DNA of 64,000 nucleotides, from contig CP063375.1 of assembly GCA_022813675.1 (NCBI GenBank), forward strand, positions 756,001 to 820,000, given 5' to 3'. This document shows positions 55,718-64,000 of this stretch, piece by piece; positions within the stretch are counted from its first letter, which is position 1, and every line of letters begins with the position of its first letter. The DNA comes from Deferribacteraceae bacterium V6Fe1 (GTDB lineage: Bacteria > Chrysiogenota > Deferribacteres > Deferribacterales > Deferrivibrionaceae). Under the pieces are notes generated by a model, which worked only from the letters and a program-made list of their open reading frames with translations, ran no database searches and had not been told where the DNA came from. Both the position numbers and the translations under genes were made by a program.

Positions 55718-56563
55718 ATGAAAAAGGTATTTTTTGCATTCGTAGTGGCGGCTTTTCTGCTGACTGGAGTTGCTAAGGCAGAAGAAAGACTTTTGATATT
55801 TGCCGGCGCTGCATCAAAACCGCCCACAGAGGAAGTGGCAAAACTTTTTAGTGAAAAATACGATGTAAAAGTTGAAACAATTTTTGGGGGCTCGGGGTAT
55901 GTTTTATCTCAAATGATACTTGGCAAGACAGGGGATTTATACTTTCCGGGGTCTTCGGATTTTATGGAAGTGGCAAAAAGAAAAGGGGTGGTTTTCCCCG
56001 AAACAGAAAAATATGTAGTTTATCTTGTAAATGCCATTAATGTTCAAAAAGGGAATCCTAAGAATATAAAAACTCTAAAAGATTTGACTAAGCCGGGGTT
56101 AAAAGTTGCCATTGCAAATCCGGAAGGGGTATGTGTAGGCACGTATGCTGTTGAAATAATAGAGAAAAATTTTACAGAGGAAGAAAAACGTCAATTTAGG
56201 AAAAACCTTATAAATTATACGGGAAGTTGTGAGAAAACTGCAACGGCAATTTCTCTGAAAGCGGCAGATGCGGTAATCGGTTGGCGAGTATTTGAATATT
56301 GGGACCCGGAAAGGATTGAGACTATTCCTTTAAAAAAAGAAGAAGTGTCAAGAATCGGATATATCCCCATTGCCATATCAAAATTTACAAAAAATAGGGA
56401 GCTTGCACAAAAATTTATTGACTTTTTGGATACCGAAGAGGCAAAAAGTGTCTACAGGAAGTATAAATACTTTATGACCACGGAAGAGGCTAAATCATGG
56501 ATTGGGGTTGAAAAACCTGTGGGAGGGGAATATAAGGTTCCGTTAATATGGCTGAGAAAATAA
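55718..56563 (+). CDS. modA: Molybdate/tungstate-binding periplasmic protein
   Basis: 281 residues with signal peptide KKVFFAFVVAAFLLTGVAKAE. The fold is a type II binding protein of the ModA/WtpA class: FAGAASKPPTEEVAKLF, GGSGYVLSQMILGKTGDLYFPG, NPEGVCVGTYAVEI and AADAVIGWRVFEYW. Ser and Gly residues that bind the oxyanion are in the expected loops. Molybdate against tungstate specificity is not decidable here. It overlaps modB by 16 bases. Confidence 0.9.
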   Translation: MKKVFFAFVVAAFLLTGVAKAEERLLIFAGAASKPPTEEVAKLFSEKYDVKVETIFGGSGYVLSQMILGKTGDLYFPGSSDFMEVAKRKGVVFPETEKYVVYLVNAINVQKGNPKNIKTLKDLTKPGLKVAIANPEGVCVGTYAVEIIEKNFTEEEKRQFRKNLINYTGSCEKTATAISLKAADAVIGWRVFEYWDPERIETIPLKKEEVSRIGYIPIAISKFTKNRELAQKFIDFLDTEEAKSVYRKYKYFMTTEEAKSWIGVEKPVGGEYKVPLIWLRK

Positions 56564-57339
56564 CATTTAAAAGGGTAGCGATACTGTTTAGTGGATTTGT
56601 GTTTGTATTGTATGGTGGTTTGATAATATCGCTGTTGTATTTTTTTGATAAGGATGTGTTTTTTAAGGCCGCCTTTTCCGAAAGAGCGGTCTACTCTATC
56701 TTTTTGAGTTTATCTGTTGCAACTGTTGTTACGGTTATTTCTCTTTTAATTGCAATTCCTGCGGCATATGCACTTTCGAGATATAATTTTCAAGGGAAAT
56801 CCCTTGTGGATACAATATTGGAATTGCCTATGGTGGTTTCCCCCGCTGCTTTGGGTGCAATGCTTCTTATATTTTTCAACAACCCTTTGGGCGGCTGGAT
56901 TCAGGAAAATTTTACACAATTTGTATTTACTGTCTATGGGATAATTCTTGCCCAATTTGTTACAACATTGGGGGTATGCATAAGGTTAGTAAAAGCTGCC
57001 ATGGATGAAATCCCTCAAAGGTACGAAGATGTGGCAAGGTGTTTGGGAGTCCCCCCTTTTAAAGCCTTTTTGAAGGTTACGCTCCCTTTATCAAAAAATG
57101 GGATTATTGCCGCTTCGATTCTCACGTGGGCAAAAGCTGTCGGAGAGTTTGGAGCGACATTTACTGTCGCAGGCTCGATGGCTATGAATACTGAAACACT
57201 CCCCGTGGCAATCTATATGAGACTTTCTACCGCTGATATCGAAGGGACTGTTGCCCTTATAATAATATTGCTAATATTGGGGCTTTCTACTCTTTATATT
57301 GTAAGGATACTGACTAATAAAAGGGTTATAAGTGATTGA
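56548..57339 (+). CDS. modB: Molybdate/tungstate ABC permease
   Basis: 263 residues with about six helices. It has the start AERAVYSIFLSLSVATVVTVI-type region (about 44-64), ALSRYNFQGKSLVDTILELP, the EAA loop EDVARCLGVPPFKAFLKVTLPLS and GEFGATFTVAGSM. Overlaps at both ends (16 bases with modA, 8 with modC) show a tight operon. Confidence 0.93.
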   Translation: MAEKITFKRVAILFSGFVFVLYGGLIISLLYFFDKDVFFKAAFSERAVYSIFLSLSVATVVTVISLLIAIPAAYALSRYNFQGKSLVDTILELPMVVSPAALGAMLLIFFNNPLGGWIQENFTQFVFTVYGIILAQFVTTLGVCIRLVKAAMDEIPQRYEDVARCLGVPPFKAFLKVTLPLSKNGIIAASILTWAKAVGEFGATFTVAGSMAMNTETLPVAIYMRLSTADIEGTVALIIILLILGLSTLYIVRILTNKRVISD

Positions 57340-58420
57340 AGTAAAAAATTTGGCAGTTAAAACAAAAAGTTTCTCCCTTGAAGATATCTCTTTGTCCGTA
57401 AATACAGGCTCTTGTCACGTCATAATTGGACCTACCGGTTGCGGGAAGACAACTCTTTTGGAGGCCATATTAGGGCTCAGACCCATCAAAAATGGTGAAA
57501 TTCTCAGATGTAATGAAAATATAACAAGATTACCGACATATAAGAGAATGTTTGCATATCTTCCTCAAGACCTTGCTATATTTCCCCATCTGACCGTTAG
57601 TGAAAATATTTTTTTCAGCATATCGCATGGAGATGTCGCGGATAAAAGTAATCTGTACAAAAGAGCCGAAGACATAATTTCTTCTTTAAACATATCTCAT
57701 TTGTTTGACAGAAAAGTTTTTAATTTGAGCGGCGGAGAAAAGCAGAGGGTAGCTCTTGCAAGGGCTTTATCCAGCGGATTTAAATATCTTTTGATGGATG
57801 AGCCTTTATCCGCTCTCCATGAGGGATTTAAAAAAGAGTTATGGGTGCTGCTTAAAAAACTGCAAAAGGACTATAACTTAACACTTTTAATTGTAAGTCA
57901 CGATATGGAGGAAACATTTTTTCTGGCGGATGATGTTTCGGTCATGATAGAGGGAAAAATCCATCAGACCGGTGCTAAAAAAAATATATACAGATATCCC
58001 AAAACACTTGAGGTGGCAAATTTTTTCGGAATTAAAAATATTTTTAAAGGAAAAGTTCAAGAGGTTACAGAGGAGTTTGGCTATATTTATGTGCCTGATT
58101 TAAATCAAACTGTTACATATTATACTGAAAAATTTCCTCAAATCAAAAAGGGGGATGATATTTATTGGGGTGTCAGGTCTGAAGAGGTCATGATTTTGAA
58201 AAACGGGAAAAGCATAAATCCCAAAGACACCAAAATCGAAGGGGAAATCACTGACCTGTTTTGGAAAGGTGACAGTTACACGGTGCTATTTAGACCTGAA
58301 AACACAAATGTTACTATAGAGATAGATATCTCAGGATATGCGTTTAGAAAATTTAAGATTGAAAAGGGGAGTAAGTCTTCCATAGCACTTAGGAATGATT
58401 GGATTTTTCTGATTAAATAA
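57332..58420 (+). CDS. modC: Molybdate/tungstate ABC ATPase with TOBE domain
   Basis: 362 residues starting with GTG. Walker A GPTGCGKTT, signature LSGGEKQRVALARAL, Walker B LLMDEPLSALHE and the switch His in IVSHDMEE. The C-terminal about 110 residues carry a TOBE domain (GVRSEEVMIL, IEGEITDLFWKGDSYTVLF), which in ModC binds the oxyanion and inhibits transport. It completes modE-modA-modB-modC; no terminator is evident after it. Confidence 0.93.
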   Translation: MIEVKNLAVKTKSFSLEDISLSVNTGSCHVIIGPTGCGKTTLLEAILGLRPIKNGEILRCNENITRLPTYKRMFAYLPQDLAIFPHLTVSENIFFSISHGDVADKSNLYKRAEDIISSLNISHLFDRKVFNLSGGEKQRVALARALSSGFKYLLMDEPLSALHEGFKKELWVLLKKLQKDYNLTLLIVSHDMEETFFLADDVSVMIEGKIHQTGAKKNIYRYPKTLEVANFFGIKNIFKGKVQEVTEEFGYIYVPDLNQTVTYYTEKFPQIKKGDDIYWGVRSEEVMILKNGKSINPKDTKIEGEITDLFWKGDSYTVLFRPENTNVTIEIDISGYAFRKFKIEKGSKSSIALRNDWIFLIK

Positions 58421-58526
58421 GATTTAACGTTCAAATGTTCTAACGTTTCAACGTTCCAATATTCGAGATTCCGGGTTGTAGGTTTTAAGTCTATAGTTAT
58501 GTCTTATTTAGAAGAGGAGACTGTTT
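58421..58526. repeat. Short imperfect repeats AACGTT in the modC-HIT spacer
   Basis: The hexamer AACGTT occurs at 58426, 58442 and 58450 within a TTC/TTCC-rich stretch, followed by a locally GC-richer patch (ATTCCGGGTTG). The sequence has no coding potential. It looks like a degenerate dispersed repeat; other copies could not be searched for. Confidence 0.35.
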
Positions 58527-58580
58527 ATGAGTAGAAAACTGTTGAATAAAAATATATTTTGTAGCAAAATATGTTATTAG
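58527..58580 (+). CDS. Possible 17-residue leader peptide upstream of the HIT gene
   Basis: ATG preceded by GAGGAG at 8 bases, encoding MSRKLLNKNIFCSKICY and stopping 17 bases before the HIT ATG. The Shine-Dalgarno is better than that of many real genes here, but 17 codons alone cannot be trusted. It could be a leader peptide or chance. Confidence 0.2.
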   Translation: MSRKLLNKNIFCSKICY

Positions 58581-58597
58581 TTTTGGTAGAGGTTATT

Positions 58598-59113
58598 ATG
58601 GAAGAAACTGGTATCAAAAGAGTATGGGCACCGTGGAGGATGCGTTATATCGACGGTTCACATAAGGATGAAGGGTGCATTTTCTGCACAAAACCAAAAG
58701 AAGACGAAAGTAGAGATAAAGAAAATCTTATTCTCCATAGAGGTAAAAAAGCCTTTATAATGATGAATCTTTTCCCCTACACAAATGGACACGTGATGGT
58801 TATCCCTTATAAACATACGGGTAATATTGAAGATTTGGATGATGAGGAGATGCTTGAGCTTATGAATTTGTGTAAGCTTACCGTCAAATCTATGAAAAGT
58901 ATTATAGGTCCTGAAGGGTTTAATATAGGATTTAATGTAGGTCGTCCTGCAGGTGCGGGGGTTGTTGACCATGTCCATATGCATATAGTGCCAAGATGGG
59001 TTGGTGACACAAATTTTATGCCACTGCTGGCGGAAACAAAGGTGATTTCAGAGCATATTTTTGACACTTACGATAAGCTTAAGTCTGCTTTGTCAAAATT
59101 GGAGGAGTTATGA
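58598..59113 (+). CDS. HIT-family nucleotide hydrolase/transferase
   Basis: 171 residues from the ATG at 58598 (AGAGG 5 bases upstream). The N-terminal APWRMRYIDG...GCIFC is typical of the branch related to Ap4A phosphorylase. The catalytic histidine triad is VHMHIVPRW, and GRPAGAGVVDHVH precedes it. It acts on dinucleoside polyphosphates or AMP-linked nucleotides; the precise substrate is unknown. The stop overlaps lapA by 4 bases. Confidence 0.92.
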   Translation: MEETGIKRVWAPWRMRYIDGSHKDEGCIFCTKPKEDESRDKENLILHRGKKAFIMMNLFPYTNGHVMVIPYKHTGNIEDLDDEEMLELMNLCKLTVKSMKSIIGPEGFNIGFNVGRPAGAGVVDHVHMHIVPRWVGDTNFMPLLAETKVISEHIFDTYDKLKSALSKLEEL

Positions 59114-59415
59114 AACTGATTGGGAATATTATAAAAATTATAGTAATTGCTGTAATACTGGTGCTTGGATATTTGAATATGCAGATGGTTGAAGTGACAT
59201 ATTTCTTTACAAAAGCACCCATTAAAGTCCCCTTGATTTTAGTTTTTTTGGGTGGAATAGTTATTGGGGTGGTTTTGGCAGGTTTGATAGCCTTTGGGGA
59301 AAAGTTTAAACTCAAAAGAGAAATTAGTAGCCTTAAGAAAAAAATAGCTGAATCCGAAAGCGAAATAAAAAGGCTTAGGACTTTGCCGCTTTCTAAAGAG
59401 GAAAAGCAGAGCTAA
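59110..59415 (+). CDS. lapA: LapA-domain inner-membrane protein (DUF1049)
   Basis: 101 residues, two membrane helices (IIKIIVIAVILVLGYLNM, then VPLILVFLGGIVIGVVLAGL) and a C-terminal cytoplasmic coiled coil (KLKREISSLKKKIAESESEI). This is the LapA/YciS layout. In E. coli LapA and LapB control LPS synthesis through LpxC turnover. The next gene is LapB-like and overlaps it by one base. Confidence 0.87.
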   Translation: MKLIGNIIKIIVIAVILVLGYLNMQMVEVTYFFTKAPIKVPLILVFLGGIVIGVVLAGLIAFGEKFKLKREISSLKKKIAESESEIKRLRTLPLSKEEKQS

Positions 59416-60410
59416 TGGACTTAGCAAACTTTATCAAAGCAAATCTATATCTTTTGGAAGATAATTACGGCTCAAGCATTGAAGAGCTTAAAAGTTTTGT
59501 TATTTCAAACGATGCCCCTAAAGAGATATATATACTGCTTGGCAGCGTGTTAAGAAAAAACGGGGAATACGAAAAAGCGATACATATTCACGAAAGCCTT
59601 GTTGGGGATAAGACACTCACTAACAAACTAAATAAGATTTTATATTTTGAATTGGTAAAAGATTATAGGGATTTTAAAGATTACAAAAAATCTCTCTATT
59701 ATGCCCAAAAACTTCTCGATATCGATAAATCGCCGATAATTTTTAAATATGTTTATGAGTTAAACTTAAGTCTTAAAAATTTTGATGATGCCTTTAAATA
59801 TCTGTTGAAGTATCAAAAAGGGAACAAAGGCGATTTTTCCAAAGAGCTTTCGTATATTCTCTATGAAAAGTACTTATCTCAAGAGAAAAAAGATGATTCC
59901 TTACTTAAAAAGGCTTTAAAACTATACTCTAAAAACAGACCTGTGAATCTGATACTCTTTGATCAAGTTTACGCGACAGGTAAAAAGAGTAAAATATTAG
60001 ATGCTTTTGAAGATTTACTGAAAAAAGATGTCATAAAGGCTGAAAAAGACTTGAAAAAGTTTGAAAATGATTTTTTTACTATCGGGCTTTACAAAGAGTT
60101 TGAGTCTGCTGTTTTTAAAAAGATTGCTCAGTCATCTTCAAATCCCGTTTATGCGGTTTACAGTTCCAATTTGTTTATAAAAAAGAATAATCCTGAAAAG
60201 GCTAATGAAGTACTTGTGAGTTATTTAAATAATATTGGTGAAAAAAATATAGTAAAAAATAAAATTTTAAGTTTACAACTTCCCGAGGATTTGAAGTCAA
60301 AATTCAAGTTTAGTGACACTTACATTTGTAGTGCTTGCAGAGCTGATTTTGATAAATACTACGAATATTGTCCAAACTGTAAGAGTATAGAAACTATTGA
60401 TTTTAAATGA
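59415..60410 (+). CDS. lapB: LapB/YciM-like TPR protein with rubredoxin-type zinc site
   Basis: 331 residues. Most of the chain is helical TPR-like repeats (for example GSSIEELKSFVISNDAPKEI, EKAIHIHESLVGD, DDAFKYLLKY). The C-terminus carries Cys305, Cys308, Cys319 and Cys322 (CSAC...CPNC), the rubredoxin-like site of LapB. The N-terminal membrane anchor of E. coli LapB is absent, so this form would need LapA for membrane attachment. Pairing with lapA supports the call. The stop overlaps mutS. Confidence 0.82.
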   Translation: MDLANFIKANLYLLEDNYGSSIEELKSFVISNDAPKEIYILLGSVLRKNGEYEKAIHIHESLVGDKTLTNKLNKILYFELVKDYRDFKDYKKSLYYAQKLLDIDKSPIIFKYVYELNLSLKNFDDAFKYLLKYQKGNKGDFSKELSYILYEKYLSQEKKDDSLLKKALKLYSKNRPVNLILFDQVYATGKKSKILDAFEDLLKKDVIKAEKDLKKFENDFFTIGLYKEFESAVFKKIAQSSSNPVYAVYSSNLFIKKNNPEKANEVLVSYLNNIGEKNIVKNKILSLQLPEDLKSKFKFSDTYICSACRADFDKYYEYCPNCKSIETIDFK

Positions 60411-62974
60411 TAATGAGTGAGTCTGACTTTTCTAAGTTAACACCCATGATGCAGCAGTTTTACTCTATCAAAAAAGAGTATCCCGACTGCATTCTTTTTT
60501 TTAGGATGGGTGATTTCTACGAAATGTTTGACGATGATGCTAAAACAGCAAGCAAAATCCTTGGAATTGCTCTTACTAACAGAAATAAGTCTTCAGATAA
60601 TAGCCCCCCTATGTGCGGCATCCCTTATCATTCTTATCAAACTTACCTTAATAAACTTTTGAGCGCAGGGTTTAAAGTGGCGATATGCGAGCAGCTGGAA
60701 GACCCTTCAAAAGTTAAAGGGATTGTAAAAAGGGGTGTGGTGAGGGTTGTGACACCCGGCACCATTATTGAAGATGAAACATTGTCTAATTCAAATTTTA
60801 ACTTTCTTGTAGCCGTATCTAAAGGAAGAGATTTCTATTATGCGGCAATTGCCGATATCTCTACAGGGGATTTGTTCCTTTTTAATTCAAAAGAATTGTC
60901 GGAAATTGTAAATAAATTCAAACCAAAAGAGATTATCGGGGAGATAGACAACCTTAACGGTATCAATTTACCATTTTTTAAAATTGAAAGGGTTTACCAT
61001 TATAAAAGCATGCTCACCGGGATAACAGACTATTTTGGTGGCTCATCGTTGAAGTCAGTCGGTATTACGGAAGATGAATATGTTAAGCCGGTTTTTTACC
61101 TTCTGTCCTACCTCAAAGAGATGTTAATCGAAGTGAAATTAAAAAAGCCTACCGTGTTTTTATCTGACAGGCAAATGTATCTTGATGCTATTGCCCAAAA
61201 GACGCTGGAGCTTTTTGAAAGCACATCCGGGAGAAAAGATGCCACATTATTTAATGTTCTAAATAAGTGCTCAACCCCTATGGGTGAAAGGCTCCTTGCA
61301 GTCTATCTTATGTCCCCCACAAATGATTTGAATGAAATAGATATCAGACTTAATATAGTGGAATATTTTTTATACAATAAAGAGAAAAGAGTTAATATTA
61401 AAGAGCTTTTAAAGGGTGTATATGATCTTGAGAGAATTTTAACAAGGTTAAATGCAAAAAAAGGCACCCCGAGAGATTTGAGTTGGCTTAAAAGTTCCCT
61501 TATCCCACTTACTACTATAAAAAAGTTACTTAAGGGGACAAATAATCCTTTTATCGATGATTTGTATGACAATTTTGATGATTTGCCAGATATTTGTGAG
61601 TTTTTGGACAAAGCCGTCTTTGATGAACCGCCGATATCCATTGATAAGGGTGGGACGATAAAAGATGGTTTTGTAAAAGAGATAGATGAATTGCGGTTTT
61701 TAAGAAAAAACAGCCGTGTTGAGCTTGCTAAAATTGAATCAGAAGAGAAAGAAGCTACGGGGATTAGCAACCTTAAGATAAAATTTAATAAGGTTTTTGG
61801 ATACTATCTTGAAGTTCCAAAATCTCAGATTAAAAATGTCCCCGATTATTTTGAAAGAAGGCAGACCCTTGTTAATGCCGAACGATATATAATCCCAAGA
61901 TTAAAAGAGCTTGAAGAAAAAATCCTTACATCCGAAGATAAATTAATTGAGCTTGAAAAAGAGGTTTTTGAAGATATTGTTGAACAGATAGTTAAACAAA
62001 GTGAAAGGATTCGAAATACCTCAAATCTTTTGGGCAGAATAGATACGCTTATAAGCTTTGCCGATGTGGCTGAGTCAAACAGATATGTAAGGCCGACTGT
62101 AAATGACAGCGGTGTGATAAAAATAATAGATGGTAGGCATCCTGTGATAGAAAAATTTTTAGATGAGCCTTTTGTCCCAAATGACGTTTTTCTTAATAAT
62201 GATGAAAGCAGGTTGATGATAATTACAGGCCCAAATATGGCGGGTAAAAGTACATATATCAGGACTGTAGCACTTATAAGCATAATGGCACATATCGGCT
62301 CTTTCGTGCCGGCCAAAGATGCTGAGGTGGGTTTTATTGACAGGATTTTTACCAGAATCGGTGCCAGCGACAACCTTTCCCAAGGGGAATCTACATTTAT
62401 GGTGGAGATGGTTGAGACGGGGAATATTTTAAATAATGCCACGGAAAAATCATTGGTGATACTTGATGAAATAGGTAGGGGCACTTCGACATTTGACGGA
62501 GTATCTATAGCTTGGGCGATTTCGGAATATTTATTAAATAAAGTTAAGGCCAAAACACTTTTTGCCACACATTACCATGAGCTTTCAGACATCCCTCTGG
62601 CTAATCACGGAGCAAAAAATCTTACCATAGAGGTCAAAGAGTGGAAAAATGAGATAATCTTTCTAAGAAAGATTATTGAGGGGAGCACGGACAGAAGTTA
62701 TGGAATTTATGTGGCAAAGCTGGCAGGGCTTCCACAGGAGATTGTTCAAAGAAGCGATGAGATTTTAAAACAATTGGAAAAGAATGAATTTGGCCTTGAT
62801 GGACTACCAAAGCTTGCAAGAAAAGCAAAAAAAGAGCAGCAGATTGTCCAACCGATGCTTATTTTTGAAGAAAATGAAGCTCTTGAAGAGTTGAGAAAAA
62901 TAGATGTAAATAATATAACCCCTCTTGAAGCCCTTAATATCTTGGCAAAATTAAAGGAGCTGGCTGATGAATAA
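60407..62974 (+). CDS. mutS: DNA mismatch repair protein MutS
   Basis: 855 residues, full MutS1. The mismatch-reading Phe-x-Glu appears in FFRMGDFYEMF (about 22-32). The core domains follow, with Walker A GPNMAGKST near residue 607, ASDNLSQGESTFMVEM and Walker B LVILDEIGRGTSTFDG. The C-terminal dimerisation tail is present. It starts at an ATGA overlap with lapB; an ATG two codons later is possible. mutL is not in the window. Confidence 0.97.
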   Translation: MIMSESDFSKLTPMMQQFYSIKKEYPDCILFFRMGDFYEMFDDDAKTASKILGIALTNRNKSSDNSPPMCGIPYHSYQTYLNKLLSAGFKVAICEQLEDPSKVKGIVKRGVVRVVTPGTIIEDETLSNSNFNFLVAVSKGRDFYYAAIADISTGDLFLFNSKELSEIVNKFKPKEIIGEIDNLNGINLPFFKIERVYHYKSMLTGITDYFGGSSLKSVGITEDEYVKPVFYLLSYLKEMLIEVKLKKPTVFLSDRQMYLDAIAQKTLELFESTSGRKDATLFNVLNKCSTPMGERLLAVYLMSPTNDLNEIDIRLNIVEYFLYNKEKRVNIKELLKGVYDLERILTRLNAKKGTPRDLSWLKSSLIPLTTIKKLLKGTNNPFIDDLYDNFDDLPDICEFLDKAVFDEPPISIDKGGTIKDGFVKEIDELRFLRKNSRVELAKIESEEKEATGISNLKIKFNKVFGYYLEVPKSQIKNVPDYFERRQTLVNAERYIIPRLKELEEKILTSEDKLIELEKEVFEDIVEQIVKQSERIRNTSNLLGRIDTLISFADVAESNRYVRPTVNDSGVIKIIDGRHPVIEKFLDEPFVPNDVFLNNDESRLMIITGPNMAGKSTYIRTVALISIMAHIGSFVPAKDAEVGFIDRIFTRIGASDNLSQGESTFMVEMVETGNILNNATEKSLVILDEIGRGTSTFDGVSIAWAISEYLLNKVKAKTLFATHYHELSDIPLANHGAKNLTIEVKEWKNEIIFLRKIIEGSTDRSYGIYVAKLAGLPQEIVQRSDEILKQLEKNEFGLDGLPKLARKAKKEQQIVQPMLIFEENEALEELRKIDVNNITPLEALNILAKLKELADE

Positions 62975-63545
62975 AAGTCAAGTGCTGCTGGGGTATATGA
63001 TTGACAGTCCGATATCGTTTATCTCTTTTTTTCTTGGTAAAATACCTTTATGGGTTTTAATGTATCTTGCTTTTATTGGCAAAATAAGTATGCCGATGTT
63101 TTTCCTTTTGGGAGGGCTTGTTTATTTGTCAAGAAGCTATTTTGACGTGGAAATATTTGGGATAAATCCCATTTACTCTACCTTTACAAGTATATTTTAC
63201 AGTATTTACAAGCCAATTTTATTTATTAGTGTTGTTATGGTAATTTTTTTAGGCATTAATTATTTTTTCATGACTCAAAACTTATTTGTGTTGTTAATTT
63301 CTGTCATTGCTGCCGGTATATTTTTAGTTGGGATGACTTTTTTCTTTAGAAAGGATTATTTTGATGCTTTGTGGAGGATAAAAAATGCCCCTCAAATAAA
63401 TATCTCTTCATTTAAGATATTTTTGATTGATATCTTATGGCTAATTACCATTACTACCCCTGTTGGATTGTCAGTTATTGGACTTTTGATAATTTATTTT
63501 ATTGAGTTTAACAGTTTATTGCAGGAATTTGACGGAATTTTATAA
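62967..63545 (+). CDS. Multi-pass membrane protein of unknown function
   Basis: 192 residues with five or six hydrophobic helices (IPLWVLMYLAFIGKISMPM, PILFISVVMVIFLGINYF and LIDILWLITITTPVGLSVIG). The general look, a short N-terminal amphipathic part and Gly/Pro in the helices, is Yip1-like, and the size matches the protein at 19467, but I see no alignable motif. The start overlaps the mutS stop by 8 bases, so it is co-translated. Confidence 0.7.
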   Translation: MNKSQVLLGYMIDSPISFISFFLGKIPLWVLMYLAFIGKISMPMFFLLGGLVYLSRSYFDVEIFGINPIYSTFTSIFYSIYKPILFISVVMVIFLGINYFFMTQNLFVLLISVIAAGIFLVGMTFFFRKDYFDALWRIKNAPQINISSFKIFLIDILWLITITTPVGLSVIGLLIIYFIEFNSLLQEFDGIL

Positions 63546-63547
63546 AA

Positions 63548-63584
63548 GCTAAGTGAGCTTTTACGGCTCACTTAGCATATTTTT
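63548..63584. terminator. Bidirectional terminator between convergent genes
   Basis: An 11-bp perfect stem GCTAAGTGAGC/GCTCACTTAGC with a 7-base loop, a U-rich tract on the plus side (ATATTTTT) and A residues on the other side. It sits between the mutS-membrane protein operon and the ompA-family gene. Confidence 0.88.
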
Positions 63585-63587
63585 AAG

Positions 63588-64000
63588 TTATTTCAAAAGG
63601 AGTGCTTCCACTCTTCTGTTTTGATCTTTACCTTCTTCTGTATCATTTGAAGTTATCGGCTTATCAGGGCCATAACCTTTTGCAGAGATTCTTTCTTTTT
63701 CAATACCAAACTCTGTTACAAGATACTCGGCTACAGCATCCGCTCTTTTTTGAGAGAGGGCTATATTTTTGTCACGGTCACCGTCACTGTCGGTGTGTCC
63801 TGCTATTTCTACCTTAACTTCTGGATGTCTTTTTAAAAACTCGGCAAATTTTTTGATTTCATCAACGTATTCAGGTTTTATATCTGCTTTGTTTGTGTCA
63901 AACTGCACGTTAAGCTTAATTTTAACTTCACAGCCATCTTTATCAACGATCGCATTTTTTACTGAATTAGGACATTTGTCCAGCCCGTCAAACACTCCAT
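63588..64000 (-). CDS. OmpA-family outer-membrane protein, C-terminal part
   Basis: Partial gene running off the right edge. The visible about 137 codons show the end of a calcium-binding thrombospondin type 3 repeat (DGVFDGLDKCPNS, then VDKDGCEV) followed by a complete OmpA peptidoglycan-binding domain (VQFDTNKADIKPEY, IAGHTDSDGDRDKN, ALSQKRADAVAEYL, GYGPDKPITSNDTEEGKDQNRRVE). The GTG at 63995 is internal, as the frame continues upstream. The missing part probably encodes a beta barrel. Confidence 0.93.
   Translation of the reverse strand, partial: GVFDGLDKCPNSVKNAIVDKDGCEVKIKLNVQFDTNKADIKPEYVDEIKKFAEFLKRHPEVKVEIAGHTDSDGDRDKNIALSQKRADAVAEYLVTEFGIEKERISAKGYGPDKPITSNDTEEGKDQNRRVEALLLK

Noticed and set aside
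58421-58526. CRISPR or regular repeat array
   Set aside because: The AACGTT units are only six bases long and unevenly spaced (16 and 8 bases), with no spacers of constant length.
61846-62568. Minus-strand frame of 240 codons
   Set aside because: It is antisense to the ATPase domain of mutS, Ser/Leu-rich and without a ribosome-binding site.

Overview
The window is a continuous piece of an AT-rich bacterial chromosome (roughly one third G+C by eye). It carries about 65 protein genes, four tRNAs and tmRNA, with tight operons on both strands. The envelope genes (OmpA, TolC-RND efflux, LapA/LapB, SecDF-YajC) show a Gram-negative cell. The mix of aryl-CoA ligases with a Liv transporter, an internally duplicated Hfq, a Csd4/Csd6-like cell-shape pair and deltaproteobacteria-like housekeeping operons fits a Deferribacterota-type organism (Deferribacter, Calditerrivibrio, Flexistipes relatives). 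That placement is inference. I see no prophage, CRISPR array or intact insertion sequence.

Layout. 1-9414 (minus strand) is housekeeping: cupin, ndk, thrC, queA, tgt, yajC, secD, secF, then dnaX, ybaB and the first codons of recR. 9549-20003 (plus) is a catabolic and uptake cluster: an orphan membrane domain, paaK, a double-ACT protein, two tandem livJ paralogues, livH, livM, livG, livF, a second paaK, an HD phosphohydrolase and a membrane protein. 20000-22169 (minus) holds hflX, a YchJ-like protein and an unlisted 57-residue ORF. 22230-25036 (plus) holds moeA, a pseudouridine synthase, a protein made of two Hfq domains in tandem, and a lone receiver. 25031-29366 (minus) holds a zinc ribbon, glnH, glnP, glnQ and a ferredoxin-ASKHA-like protein. 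29680-34512 (plus) holds a class V aminotransferase, hisZ, purA, tRNA-Lys/Glu/Val/Asp, smpB and ssrA. 34813-36354 is an accessory AAA/PD-(D/E)XK gene just downstream of ssrA.

36438-47858 (minus) contains a GNAT-deacetylase fusion, cspA, the peptidoglycan-trimming pair (L,D-transpeptidase fold plus D,L-carboxypeptidase fold), and an ArsR-headed RND efflux operon ending in a small DUF2892 membrane protein. 48013-55156 contains a ferredoxin, UspA, a receiver and the tmk-holB-ricT-metG-tatD operon headed by a MOSC-Mog fusion. 55307-58420 is a modE-modA-modB-modC molybdate/tungstate operon with two 24-bp ModE-type boxes lying over its predicted promoters. 58598-63545 contains a HIT protein, lapA, a lapB-like gene, mutS and a membrane protein. 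The window ends inside an OmpA-family gene.

The most interesting items are the tandem-Hfq protein, the Csd6-Csd4 pair with a doubled NTF2 module, the acetyltransferase-deacetylase fusion, the ModE circuit with a probably leaderless modE mRNA, the degenerate ferredoxin-ASKHA protein coupled to an amino-acid ABC transporter, and an intrinsic terminator placed inside the apparent cspA leader. Gene starts were moved inward from the longest open frame wherever a ribosome-binding site or family length favoured it.
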